64,000 nt of DNA from Citrobacter sp. RHB25-C09 (lineage in GTDB: Bacteria; Pseudomonadota; Gammaproteobacteria; Enterobacterales; Enterobacteriaceae). The stretch spans positions 682,001 through 746,000 of the forward strand of contig NZ_CP057483.1 in assembly GCF_013836145.1 (NCBI RefSeq), read 5' to 3'. Every line of letters begins with the position of its first letter. The first letter of the stretch is position 1. Positions 52,085 through 61,094 of this stretch are shown in pieces. The position numbers and the translations under genes were made by a program. The notes beneath the pieces are model-generated. The model saw nothing but the letters and a program-made list of their open reading frames with translations, did no database searches and was not told the DNA's origin.

Positions 52085-54076
52085 ATGTCCTCACGTAAAG
52101 AGCTTGCCAATGCTATTCGTGCGCTGAGCATGGACGCAGTACAGAAAGCCAAATCCGGTCACCCGGGTGCCCCGATGGGTATGGCTGACATTGCCGAAGT
52201 CCTGTGGCGTGATTTCCTGAACCACAACCCGCAAAACCCATCCTGGGCCGATCGTGACCGCTTTGTGCTGTCTAACGGTCATGGTTCCATGCTGATTTAC
52301 AGCCTGCTGCACCTCACCGGTTACGATCTGCCGATGTCTGAGCTGCAGAACTTCCGTCAGCTGCATTCTAAAACTCCGGGCCACCCGGAAGTGGGTTATA
52401 CCGCTGGTGTTGAAACGACCACCGGTCCGCTGGGTCAGGGGATTGCCAACGCAGTCGGTATGGCTATCGCGGAAAAAACGCTGGCCGCACAGTTCAACCG
52501 TCCGGGTCATGACATTGTAAACCACTACACCTACGCCTTTATGGGCGACGGTTGCATGATGGAAGGTATCTCTCACGAGGTATGCTCCCTGGCCGGTACC
52601 CTGAAACTGGGCAAACTGGTTGCGTTCTACGATGACAACGGTATCTCTATCGATGGTCACGTTGAAGGCTGGTTCACTGACGATACTGCGAAGCGTTTCG
52701 AAGCCTACGGCTGGCACGTTGTACGCGGTGTAGACGGTCACGATGCCGAAGCAATCAAACGCGCAGTCGAAGAAGCGCGTGCAGTCACTGACAAACCGTC
52801 CCTGCTGATGTGCAAAACCATCATCGGTTTCGGTTCTCCGAACAAAGCCGGTACTCACGATTCCCACGGTGCGCCGTTGGGCGATGCAGAAATCGCACTG
52901 ACCCGCGAACAGCTGGGCTGGAAGTACGCGCCGTTCGAAATCCCGTCTGAAATTTATGCCCAGTGGGATGCGAAAGAAGCAGGCCAGGCGAAAGAGTCCG
53001 CATGGAACGAAAAATTCGCTGCGTATGCCAAAGCCTTCCCGCAGGAAGCCGCAGAATTCACCCGTCGTATGAAAGGTGAAATGCCGGCTGACTTCGACGC
53101 GAAAGCGAAAGAGTTCATCGCAAAACTGCAGGCGAATCCGTCCAAGATCGCCAGCCGTAAAGCGTCTCAGAATGCGATCGAAGCGTTCGGTCCTTTACTG
53201 CCAGAATTCCTCGGCGGTTCCGCTGACCTGGCGCCGTCTAACCTGACTCTGTGGTCCGGTTCTAAAGCGATTAACGAAGACGCAGCGGGTAACTATATCC
53301 ATTACGGTGTTCGTGAATTCGGTATGACCGCTATTGCGAACGGTATCTCTCTGCACGGTGGTTTTCTGCCGTACACCTCTACCTTCCTGATGTTCGTTGA
53401 GTACGCCCGTAACGCGGTGCGTATGGCTGCGCTGATGAAACAGCGTCAGGTGATGGTCTACACCCACGACTCCATCGGTCTGGGCGAAGATGGCCCAACT
53501 CACCAGCCGGTAGAGCAGGTTGCGTCTTTGCGTGTGACCCCGAACATGAGCACATGGCGTCCATGTGACCAGGTTGAATCCGCAGTGGCGTGGAAATACG
53601 GCGTTGAGCGTCAGGACGGCCCGACCGCGCTGATCCTCTCTCGTCAGAACCTGGCTCAGCAGGAACGTACTGAAGAGCAACTGGCAAACATCGCTCGCGG
53701 TGGTTACGTGCTGAAAGATTGTGCTGGCCAGCCGCAGCTGATCCTCATCGCCACCGGTTCTGAAGTTGAACTGGCTGTGGCTGCATGGGACAAACTGTCT
53801 GCCGAAGGCGTTAAAGCGCGCGTGGTTTCCATGCCGTCTACCGATGCGTTCGACAAGCAGGATGCCGCATACCGTGAATCCGTACTGCCGAAAGCGGTCT
53901 CCGCTCGCGTGGCAGTCGAAGCGGGTATTGCTGACTACTGGTTCAAATATGTTGGCCTGAACGGCGCTATCGTCGGGATGACCACCTTCGGTGAATCTGC
54001 TCCGGCAGAACTGCTGTTCGAAGAGTTCGGCTTTACCGTTGAGAACGTAGTCGCGAAAGCGAAAGAACTGCTCTAA
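52085..54076 (+). CDS. tktA: transketolase TktA
   Basis: TPP enzyme of the non-oxidative pentose phosphate path. 663 residues. The TPP motif is GDGCMMEGISHEV…DDNGISIDG, with KSGHPGAPMGMA near the N-terminus and GVREFGMTAIANG and THDSIGLGEDGPTHQP in the middle domain. Monocistronic with a terminator. Confidence 0.97.
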   Translation: MSSRKELANAIRALSMDAVQKAKSGHPGAPMGMADIAEVLWRDFLNHNPQNPSWADRDRFVLSNGHGSMLIYSLLHLTGYDLPMSELQNFRQLHSKTPGHPEVGYTAGVETTTGPLGQGIANAVGMAIAEKTLAAQFNRPGHDIVNHYTYAFMGDGCMMEGISHEVCSLAGTLKLGKLVAFYDDNGISIDGHVEGWFTDDTAKRFEAYGWHVVRGVDGHDAEAIKRAVEEARAVTDKPSLLMCKTIIGFGSPNKAGTHDSHGAPLGDAEIALTREQLGWKYAPFEIPSEIYAQWDAKEAGQAKESAWNEKFAAYAKAFPQEAAEFTRRMKGEMPADFDAKAKEFIAKLQANPSKIASRKASQNAIEAFGPLLPEFLGGSADLAPSNLTLWSGSKAINEDAAGNYIHYGVREFGMTAIANGISLHGGFLPYTSTFLMFVEYARNAVRMAALMKQRQVMVYTHDSIGLGEDGPTHQPVEQVASLRVTPNMSTWRPCDQVESAVAWKYGVERQDGPTALILSRQNLAQQERTEEQLANIARGGYVLKDCAGQPQLILIATGSEVELAVAAWDKLSAEGVKARVVSMPSTDAFDKQDAAYRESVLPKAVSARVAVEAGIADYWFKYVGLNGAIVGMTTFGESAPAELLFEEFGFTVENVVAKAKELL

Positions 54077-54092
54077 ATCATTTTAGAGAACA

Positions 54093-54120
54093 AAAACGGG
54101 TCGCTCTGGCGGCCCGTTTT
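54093..54120 (+). terminator. tktA terminator
   Basis: AAAACGGGTCGC, loop TCTG, GCGGCCCGTTTT then ATTTAT; 12-bp stem with one G-T pair. Confidence 0.92.
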
Positions 54121-54391
54121 ATTTATCACTTCAAATTATTTTTTCTCAAACAAGTCATTATTTGTGATCTGATTAGCAATTATGTTATTTAAAAATTATT
54201 AGTAATTGCAATGCAAGTCACGTAATTGCAGTTGCTTTTATAAATACCTTCATCAAATCATTGTTTTAAAACAATTTACGAAAACCTTCTTTTTCCAGTC
54301 AGCATTTTCCCTCTCAATTGATTTCACTTTGTCTCGCGAGTATTTTGTTTTTAACGATACGCTGTACCCAAAAATAAAATAAGGATGGTTT
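54121..54391 (+). promoter_or_regulatory. cmt operon upstream region
   Basis: A very AT-rich 270-bp stretch (with runs such as AAAAATTATTAGTAATTGCAATGCAAG) that must hold the promoter of the PTS operon. Such composition suits H-NS silencing, in line with the cryptic character of this operon in E. coli; no specific operator was recognised. Confidence 0.4.
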
Positions 54392-54835
54392 ATGCGTTTG
54401 ATTGATTATTTTCCGGAAGCATCAATTTCAATAAAACAAGGGGCAAAGGATTGGCAGGAAGCGATTGATTTTTCCATGTCTCCCCTGCTAGCGAAACATT
54501 ATATAAATGCTGATTATATCCAGGCAATTAAGGACTCCACTCTCAATAATGGTCCTTATTATATTCTGGCACCCGGTGTGGCGATGCCTCATGCGCGCCC
54601 AGAATGTGGCGCATTAAAGACGGGGTTGTCTCTTACGTTACTTAAAAAAGCAGTCCAGTTTGCCGATGATGATGAACCCATAACATTATTAATTGGCTTG
54701 TCAGCGGCGAATGCCGATTCACATATCGGCGCTATCCAGGCATTAAGCGAATTGTTATGTGAAGAGGAAACCGTAGCCTCGTTATTAGCGGCTAAATCTG
54801 AAAAACAGTTGGCGGATATTATCGCTCACGCATAA
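54392..54835 (+). CDS. cmtB: PTS EIIA component, mannitol/fructose type (CmtB)
   Basis: 147 residues, as in E. coli CmtB. The phosphoacceptor histidine H67 is in PGVAMPHARPE. It receives phosphate from HPr and passes it to CmtA, 26 nt downstream. The true sugar is unknown; the mannitol label in E. coli rests on similarity. The 5' part is AT-rich. Confidence 0.93.
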   Translation: MRLIDYFPEASISIKQGAKDWQEAIDFSMSPLLAKHYINADYIQAIKDSTLNNGPYYILAPGVAMPHARPECGALKTGLSLTLLKKAVQFADDDEPITLLIGLSAANADSHIGAIQALSELLCEEETVASLLAAKSEKQLADIIAHA

Positions 54836-54861
54836 TTATTTCTCCTTAACAGGATATTATC

Positions 54862-56250
54862 ATGGAAAACAAGTCTGCTCGTGCAAAGGTCCAGGCTTTT
54901 GGGGGATTTTTGACTGCAATGGTCATTCCCAATATTGGTGCTTTTATTGCCTGGGGTTTTATTACTGCCTTATTTATTCCAACGGGCTGGATGCCCAATG
55001 AGCATTTCGCCAAAATTGTCGGCCCGATGATTACCTATTTACTTCCGGTGATGATCGGTTCTACCGGGGGGCACCTGGTCGGGGGGAAACGCGGCGCGGT
55101 GATGGGGGGCATTGGTACCATTGGGGTCATTATTGGTGCGGATATCCCCATGTTCCTTGGTTCAATGATCATGGGGCCCCTCGGTGGTCTGGTCATTAAA
55201 CATATCGATCGCCTGTTGGATAAGCGTATTCCCGCAGGCTTTGAGATGGTTATCAATAACTTTTCTCTGGGTATTGCCGGGATGATCCTGTGCCTGCTCG
55301 GGTTTGAAGTTATTGGCCCGGCGGTGCTTATTGCCAATAATTTTGTCAAAGAATGCATTGAAGCAATGGTGCATGCAGGGTATCTGCCGCTGCTGTCATT
55401 GATTAATGAACCCGCGAAAATCCTCTTTTTAAATAATGCCATCGACCAGGGGGTTTATTACCCGCTGGGAATGCAACAGGCTTCTGAAACCGGGAAATCC
55501 ATCTTCTTTATGGTCGCCTCTAATCCGGGGCCGGGCTTAGGCTTGCTGCTGGCATTTACCTTCTTTGGCAAAGGGATGGCGAAGAAGTCTGCGCCAGGCG
55601 CGATGATTATTCATTTTCTCGGGGGTATTCATGAGCTTTACTTCCCTTATGTGTTGATGAAACCGCTGACCTTGATTGGCATGATTGCCGGGGGCATGAG
55701 CGGTACATGGGTATTCAATCTGTTAAATGGCGGCCTGGTTGCGGGGCCAAGTCCGGGCTCTATCTTCGCCTATCTGGCGCTGACGCCGAAAGGCTCGTTC
55801 CTCGCGACGATCGCCGGTGTGACAGCAGGGACGCTGGTGACCTTCATTATTACCGGCCTGATTTTGAAAATGGAAAAAAGGGGCCTGGCTGAAGAGGAAG
55901 ATACTTTCAATGATTCTGCGAATGTCGTGAAGGCGATGAAACAGGAAGGCAAATTCTCCTGGCGCAATGTGAAAAATATCGCCTTCGTCTGTGACGCGGG
56001 AATGGGGTCCAGTGCAATGGGGGCTACAACGTTCCGTAAGCGTCTGGAAAAGGCCGGGCTGTCTATTGATGTCAAACATTATGCCATCGAAAACGTTCCG
56101 GATGATGCAGATATTATCGTTACCCATGCCAGCCTTGAAGGTCGTGTGAAACGTGTGAGCGACCGGCCTCTGGTGTTAATCAAGAATTATATTGGCGACC
56201 CACAACTTGAAGAATTATTTAAACAATTAACTGCGAACTCGCTTGTCTGA
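54862..56250 (+). CDS. cmtA: PTS EIICB permease, mannitol type (CmtA)
   Basis: 462 residues: an N-terminal membrane EIIC domain (~1-340) and a C-terminal EIIB domain. EIIC carries the GGIHELYFPYVLMKP motif and NNAIDQGVYYPLG. EIIB has its phosphorylated cysteine in FVCDAGMGSSAMG. Unlike MtlA there is no fused EIIA, which is CmtB. Imports and phosphorylates an unknown polyol or related sugar. Confidence 0.93.
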   Translation: MENKSARAKVQAFGGFLTAMVIPNIGAFIAWGFITALFIPTGWMPNEHFAKIVGPMITYLLPVMIGSTGGHLVGGKRGAVMGGIGTIGVIIGADIPMFLGSMIMGPLGGLVIKHIDRLLDKRIPAGFEMVINNFSLGIAGMILCLLGFEVIGPAVLIANNFVKECIEAMVHAGYLPLLSLINEPAKILFLNNAIDQGVYYPLGMQQASETGKSIFFMVASNPGPGLGLLLAFTFFGKGMAKKSAPGAMIIHFLGGIHELYFPYVLMKPLTLIGMIAGGMSGTWVFNLLNGGLVAGPSPGSIFAYLALTPKGSFLATIAGVTAGTLVTFIITGLILKMEKRGLAEEEDTFNDSANVVKAMKQEGKFSWRNVKNIAFVCDAGMGSSAMGATTFRKRLEKAGLSIDVKHYAIENVPDDADIIVTHASLEGRVKRVSDRPLVLIKNYIGDPQLEELFKQLTANSLV

Positions 56251-56264
56251 TTTCTGGAGTAAGT

Positions 56265-57539
56265 ATGAAAACAAAAGTTGCAGCGATATATGGCAAGCAG
56301 GATGTGCGTATCCGTGAATTTGAATTGCCAGAAATAACCGATAATGAACTGTTAGTGAGTGTTATATCGGACAGCGTCTGTTTATCGACCTGGAAAGCGG
56401 CAGCATTAGGCAGTGAGCATAAACGCGTGCCGGACGATTTGATCAACCACCCGGTTATTACCGGTCATGAATGCGCAGGTGTTATTGTTGAAGTGGGCAA
56501 GAACCTGACTGGACAATTTAAAAAAGGTCAGCGCTTTGTTTTACAGCCGGCGATGGGGCTGCCCAGCGGTTATTCCGCAGGATACAGCTATGAGTATTTT
56601 GGCGGTAATGCGACGTATATGATTATCCCGGAGATAGCGATAAATCTGGGCTGTGTCTTACCGTATCAGGGATCTTATTTTGCGGCAGCATCGCTGGCAG
56701 AACCCCTGTGCTGCATCATTGGCGCTTATAACGCGAATTATCATACGACACCGTATGTCTATGAGCATCGCATGGGGATAAAACCCGGCGGTAATATCGC
56801 ACTTTTAGCCTGTGCTGGGCCGATGGGTATTGGCGCGATTGATTATGCGATTAACGGCGGGATAAAACCATCGCGCGTCGTTGTGGTCGATATTGATGAA
56901 GCCCGACTGGCGCAGGCGAAAAAGTTATTGCCGGTTGAGCTGGCAGCCAGTAAGGGAATCGAACTGATCTATGTGAATACGTCAGGAATGGAGGCGCCGG
57001 CGACTCAGCTTCGCGCGTTAACCGATGGCGTTGGCTTTGACGACGTCTTTGTCTACGCGGCCGTTCCCGCCGTGATTGAAATGGCAGACGATATTCTTGC
57101 CGAAGATGGCTGTCTGAATTTCTTTGCCGGTCCAACGGATAGCCAGTTCAAGGTGCCGTTTAATTTCTACAACGTTCACTACAACAGCACCCACGTTGTG
57201 GGAACGTCCGGGGGGTCTACGGACGATATGAAAGAGGCCATAGCGTTGAGTGCGACCGGGCAGCTTCAGCCTTCTTTTATGGTTACGCATATTGGCGGGC
57301 TAGATGCGGTGCCGGATACGGTGCTTAATCTGCCAAATATCCCTGGCGGGAAAAAGCTCATTTACAACGGCGTGACGATGCCGCTGACCGCACTGGCTGA
57401 CTTCGCTGAAAAAGGCAGAACCGATCCGCTTTTCAGAGAACTTGCGCGCCTGATTGAGGAAACGCACGGTATCTGGAACGAAAAGGCGGAGAAATATTTG
57501 CTGGCGCAATTCGGTGTCGATACCGGGGAGGCGGCATGA
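56265..57539 (+). CDS. yggP: zinc-type medium-chain dehydrogenase YggP
   Basis: A 424-residue MDR-family oxidoreductase. The catalytic zinc region includes the GHE motif in VITGHECAGVIVEVGKN, and the nucleotide site is ACAGPMGIGAIDY with VVVDIDEARL; the acidic residue at the strand end suggests NAD. The length and type resemble L-sorbose-1-phosphate reductase (SorE). It would oxidise the phosphorylated polyol made by CmtA to a ketose phosphate. It overlaps yggF by 4 nt (ATGA). Confidence 0.88.
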   Translation: MKTKVAAIYGKQDVRIREFELPEITDNELLVSVISDSVCLSTWKAAALGSEHKRVPDDLINHPVITGHECAGVIVEVGKNLTGQFKKGQRFVLQPAMGLPSGYSAGYSYEYFGGNATYMIIPEIAINLGCVLPYQGSYFAAASLAEPLCCIIGAYNANYHTTPYVYEHRMGIKPGGNIALLACAGPMGIGAIDYAINGGIKPSRVVVVDIDEARLAQAKKLLPVELAASKGIELIYVNTSGMEAPATQLRALTDGVGFDDVFVYAAVPAVIEMADDILAEDGCLNFFAGPTDSQFKVPFNFYNVHYNSTHVVGTSGGSTDDMKEAIALSATGQLQPSFMVTHIGGLDAVPDTVLNLPNIPGGKKLIYNGVTMPLTALADFAEKGRTDPLFRELARLIEETHGIWNEKAEKYLLAQFGVDTGEAA

Positions 57540-58507
57540 GTGCTCTGGCATGGCCGCTATTTCGCGTTACGGAACAGGCAGCGTTGGCTGCCTGGCCGCA
57601 AACCGGCTGCGGTGATAAAAACAAAATTGACGGGCTGGCCGTATCAGCAATGCGTCAGGCGCTTAATGGGATCGCTATCCGTGGGCGGATCGTCATTGGT
57701 GAAGGGGAGATCGATCATGCCCCGATGCTGTGGATCGGTGAAGAGGTCGGCAGTGGTGGTGGGCCGGAGGTCGATATCGCAGTCGATCCTATTGAAGGCA
57801 CCCGCATGGTTGCGATGGGGCAAAGTAACGCGTTGGCAGTCATGGCATTTGCTCCAAAGGGCAGCCTGCTGCACGCCCCCGATATGTATATGAAAAAGCT
57901 GGTGGTGAATCGTCAGGCGAAAGGCGCGATCGATTTGACCCTGCCATTGGCGGACAATTTGCATAAGGTGGCACACGCGTTGGGCAAGCCGCTGGACGAG
58001 TTGCGAATGGTAACGCTCGACAAACCGCGGCTCCATCCCGCCATTATCGAGGCGACGGCGCTGGGCGTTAAAGTCTTTGCCCTCTCCGATGGCGACGTGG
58101 CGGCCAGTGTCCTGACCTGCATGCAGGATAATCCTTATGATCTGATGTACACGATTGGCGGTGCGCCAGAAGGGGTGATTTCTGCCTGTGCAGTAAAAGC
58201 CCTTGGCGGTGACATGCAGGCGGAACTGATCGATTTTTGCCAGGCGAAAGGGGATTGTGCTGACCACCGCCTGGTTGCAGCAGAGGAGCGTCAGCGCTGT
58301 AAAGAGATGGGTGTTGCGGTTAACTGTGTCTATGCTCTCGACGAACTGGTGGGGAGTCGTGACATCCTCTTTAGCGCAACGGGCGTAACGGGTGGCGATC
58401 TGGTTAAAGGGGTACAGCGCGTGGCAAAGGGTGTGCGTACACAAACTTTACTGATCGGCGGCGCGGATCAAACGTGTAATATAATAGACTCTCTGCATTC
58501 ATGGTGA
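57536..58507 (+). CDS. yggF: class II fructose-1,6-bisphosphatase-like phosphatase YggF
   Basis: 323-residue GlpX-family sugar bisphosphatase (E. coli 321). The metal-binding motifs IGEGEID, VDPIEGT and GGAPEG are present. E. coli YggF hydrolyses fructose 1,6-bisphosphate in vitro, but its place in a PTS operon suggests another sugar bisphosphate as the natural substrate. It overlaps yggP. Confidence 0.92.
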   Translation: MSALAWPLFRVTEQAALAAWPQTGCGDKNKIDGLAVSAMRQALNGIAIRGRIVIGEGEIDHAPMLWIGEEVGSGGGPEVDIAVDPIEGTRMVAMGQSNALAVMAFAPKGSLLHAPDMYMKKLVVNRQAKGAIDLTLPLADNLHKVAHALGKPLDELRMVTLDKPRLHPAIIEATALGVKVFALSDGDVAASVLTCMQDNPYDLMYTIGGAPEGVISACAVKALGGDMQAELIDFCQAKGDCADHRLVAAEERQRCKEMGVAVNCVYALDELVGSRDILFSATGVTGGDLVKGVQRVAKGVRTQTLLIGGADQTCNIIDSLHSW

Positions 58508-58522
58508 TTTAACGGATAGCGA

Positions 58523-59032
58523 ATGACGACGCTGACAGAAGACGATGTACTTGAGCAACTGGATGCTCAAAATGACTTGCTCGCGTTTATGACTACGGCA
58601 CATTCGATTTTGCTACAGGGTATTAAGCGCTTTCTGCCGTCGCTGTTTGTCGATAACGATGAAGAGATCCTTGAATATGCAGTGAAGCCGTTACTCGCCC
58701 AGAGCGGGCCGCTTGACGATATTGATGTTGCGTTACGTCTGATTTATGCACTGGGAAAAATGGATAAATGGCTCTACGCGGATATCACTCATTTTTCACA
58801 GTTTTATCAATACATAAAAGAGCAGGATCAGGTTCTGGGCTTTGCCGATGACATTACCTGGGATTTTATTAGCAACGTCAACAGTATTACCCGTAATGCC
58901 ACTTTATATGGCGCGCTGGAGTCGATGAAATTCGCCGATTTTGCCGCGTGGTCTGAAGTTCGCTTTACCGGAATGGTCAAGACGGCAATGACGCTGGCGA
59001 TAACGTCAATTTTAAAGGAATTAACGCCGTGA
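58523..59032 (+). CDS. yggD: MtlR-family regulator YggD
   Basis: A 169-residue, all-helical protein of the MtlR/mannitol repressor family. It lacks a recognisable helix-turn-helix, as is normal for MtlR. It is the likely local regulator of the cmt-ygg operon. Overlaps yggC by 4 nt. Confidence 0.9.
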   Translation: MTTLTEDDVLEQLDAQNDLLAFMTTAHSILLQGIKRFLPSLFVDNDEEILEYAVKPLLAQSGPLDDIDVALRLIYALGKMDKWLYADITHFSQFYQYIKEQDQVLGFADDITWDFISNVNSITRNATLYGALESMKFADFAAWSEVRFTGMVKTAMTLAITSILKELTP

Positions 59033-59739
59033 AAATCGGACTGACAGTGAATGGGTTGCAGGTTGAAGCGTATTATCGTGATGAAGAAATAGAAAACGTC
59101 CATAAACCGTTATTGCATCGTTTAGCGGCATTCCACCATGCGCATCCAGAACGGCGCACAATAGTGTTTCTCAGCGCGCCGCCCGGTACGGGAAAATCTA
59201 CGCTGACCACCTTCTGGGAATATCTTTCCCGGCAGGATAGCAATCTTCCAGAAATCCAAACGCTGCCGATGGACGGCTTCCACCATTACAACGTCTGGCT
59301 GGAGGCACACGGTCTGCGCGCGTATAAAGGCGCGCCGGAAACCTTTGACGTCGACAAGCTCGCGCAAAACCTGCGACAACTGCGAGAGGGGCAAAGCCGC
59401 TGGCCGCAATATGACAGACAAAAGCACGATCCGGTGGAAGACGCCATTGTGGTGACCGCGCCGATGGTCATAGTTGAAGGGAACTGGCTCCTGCGGGACG
59501 ATGAACGGTGGCGGACGCTGGCTGAATTCTGCGATTTCTCACTGTTTATTCGCGCCCCGGCGGATGCCCTTCGCACACGACTGATCAACCGCAAGCTGGC
59601 CGGTGGCCTTTCGCTTGCCGACGCGGAGGCCTTTTATACCCGTACTGACGGGCCAAACGTCGAGCGTGTCCTGACGCAGAGCCGTCCTGCGGACCTGACT
59701 CTGCAAATGAACGCTGAAGGGGAATACCGCCTCTCCTGA
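59029..59739 (+). CDS. yggC: P-loop sugar kinase-like protein YggC
   Basis: 236 residues with Walker A SAPPGTGKST (~48-57) and the uridine/pantothenate-kinase-like PMDGFHHYN and VEGNWLLRDD motifs. The family includes the fructokinase FrcK, so it may phosphorylate a sugar or sugar phosphate in this operon. A sugar-bisphosphate made by YggC would be a logical substrate for YggF. Last gene of the operon. Confidence 0.9.
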   Translation: MKIGLTVNGLQVEAYYRDEEIENVHKPLLHRLAAFHHAHPERRTIVFLSAPPGTGKSTLTTFWEYLSRQDSNLPEIQTLPMDGFHHYNVWLEAHGLRAYKGAPETFDVDKLAQNLRQLREGQSRWPQYDRQKHDPVEDAIVVTAPMVIVEGNWLLRDDERWRTLAEFCDFSLFIRAPADALRTRLINRKLAGGLSLADAEAFYTRTDGPNVERVLTQSRPADLTLQMNAEGEYRLS

Positions 59740-59744
59740 AGGCA

Positions 59745-59793
59745 AATTATTCCAGTTATGCCGTGATGATTATTACGACACACTGGAATAATT
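59745..59793. repeat. long perfect inverted repeat after yggC
   Basis: AATTATTCCAGT at 59745-59756 and its exact reverse complement at 59782-59793, with 25 nt between. The interior (CGTGAT…ATTACG) pairs further. It could end the cmt-ygg transcript or act as a regulatory element before epd. Confidence 0.7.
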
Positions 59794-59811
59794 CCGCCCC
59801 GATATACGGGG

Positions 59812-59833
59812 TAAAATGTGATGTAAGTCAGAA
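59812..59833 (+). promoter_or_regulatory. candidate CRP site of the epd promoter
   Basis: AAATGTGATGTAAGTCAGAAAA: the TGTGA half is perfect and the other half is weak. The epd promoter of E. coli is known to be CRP-dependent. Confidence 0.45.
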
Positions 59834-60026
59834 AATTCGCGAATCCATCTGGACAAACATTCCTTTTATTCACCGTTTCGCTTACTCTAGCTGAAGCGTT
59901 TCAGTCGATTAAATGTTCGACAAATAATCAATCAGTCGCAGTTTGCGATAGGTAAGGTTTCCCTGAACGTTGCGCTGGATTACTCTGTCAGCCACATCTG
60001 AATCGGGATAGCCTTGCAGGAGATCT

Positions 60027-61046
60027 ATGACCGTACGCGTAGCGATTAATGGCTTTGGTCGTATCGGACGTAATGTGGTTCGTGCTTTGTATGAATCCGG
60101 ACGTCGGGCGGAAATGACCGTGGTGGCAATCAATGAACTGGCGGATGCTGAGGGCATGGCGCATTTATTGAAATATGACACCAGCCATGGGCGTTTTGCC
60201 TGGGACGTGCGTCAGGAACGCGAGCAACTGAATGTCGGCGACGACACCATTCGCATCCTGCATGAATCGACACTTGAAGCGCTACCCTGGCGAGAACTGG
60301 GTGTTGACGTGGTGCTGGACTGCACGGGCGTGTACGGCAACCGCGAACACGGTGAAGCGCATCTCGCCGCCGGCGCAAAAAAGGTGCTCTTTTCCCATCC
60401 CGGCAGTAATGATCTTGATGCCACCGTAGTGTTTGGCGTTAACCAGGATCTGCTACGCGCAGAGCACCGTATCGTCTCCAACGCCTCCTGCACCACGAAC
60501 TGCATCATTCCCGTCATCAAATTATTGGATGATGCCTATGGCATTGAGTCCGGTACGGTGACTACCATTCACTCCGCGATGCACGATCAGCAGGTCATCG
60601 ATGCCTATCATCCGGATCTGCGCCGTACGCGTGCGGCGAGCCAGTCGATCATTCCGGTTGATACCAAACTGGCGGCGGGGATCACCCGAATTTTCCCGCA
60701 GTTTAACGATCGCTTTGAAGCGATTGCGGTGCGTGTGCCGACGATTAACGTCACCGCAATTGACTTAAGTGTTACGGTGAAGAAACCCGTAAAAGCTAAT
60801 GAAGTCAACCAGTTGCTGCAAAAAGCGGCACAAGGTGCATTTCATGGTATAGTTGACTATACGGAATTGCCGTTGGTCTCAGTAGATTTTAATCACGACC
60901 CGCATAGCGCCATTGTGGATGGTACTCAGACGCGGGTCAGTGGTGCGCACCTCATTAAGACGCTGGTCTGGTGCGACAATGAATGGGGCTTCGCTAACAG
61001 AATGCTCGACACCACGTTAGCGATGGCTGCTATTGGTTTCAGGTAA
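60027..61046 (+). CDS. epd: D-erythrose-4-phosphate dehydrogenase
   Basis: GAPDH homologue that makes 4-phosphoerythronate for pyridoxal phosphate synthesis. 339 residues with VAINGFGRIGRNVVRALYE and the active cysteine in SNASCTTNC. Starts the epd-pgk-fbaA operon, 48 nt before pgk. Confidence 0.97.
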   Translation: MTVRVAINGFGRIGRNVVRALYESGRRAEMTVVAINELADAEGMAHLLKYDTSHGRFAWDVRQEREQLNVGDDTIRILHESTLEALPWRELGVDVVLDCTGVYGNREHGEAHLAAGAKKVLFSHPGSNDLDATVVFGVNQDLLRAEHRIVSNASCTTNCIIPVIKLLDDAYGIESGTVTTIHSAMHDQQVIDAYHPDLRRTRAASQSIIPVDTKLAAGITRIFPQFNDRFEAIAVRVPTINVTAIDLSVTVKKPVKANEVNQLLQKAAQGAFHGIVDYTELPLVSVDFNHDPHSAIVDGTQTRVSGAHLIKTLVWCDNEWGFANRMLDTTLAMAAIGFR

Positions 61047-61094
61047 AGCGCGTAAGCGCTTGCAAAACTTTAAGAATCAACGAGAGGATTCACC

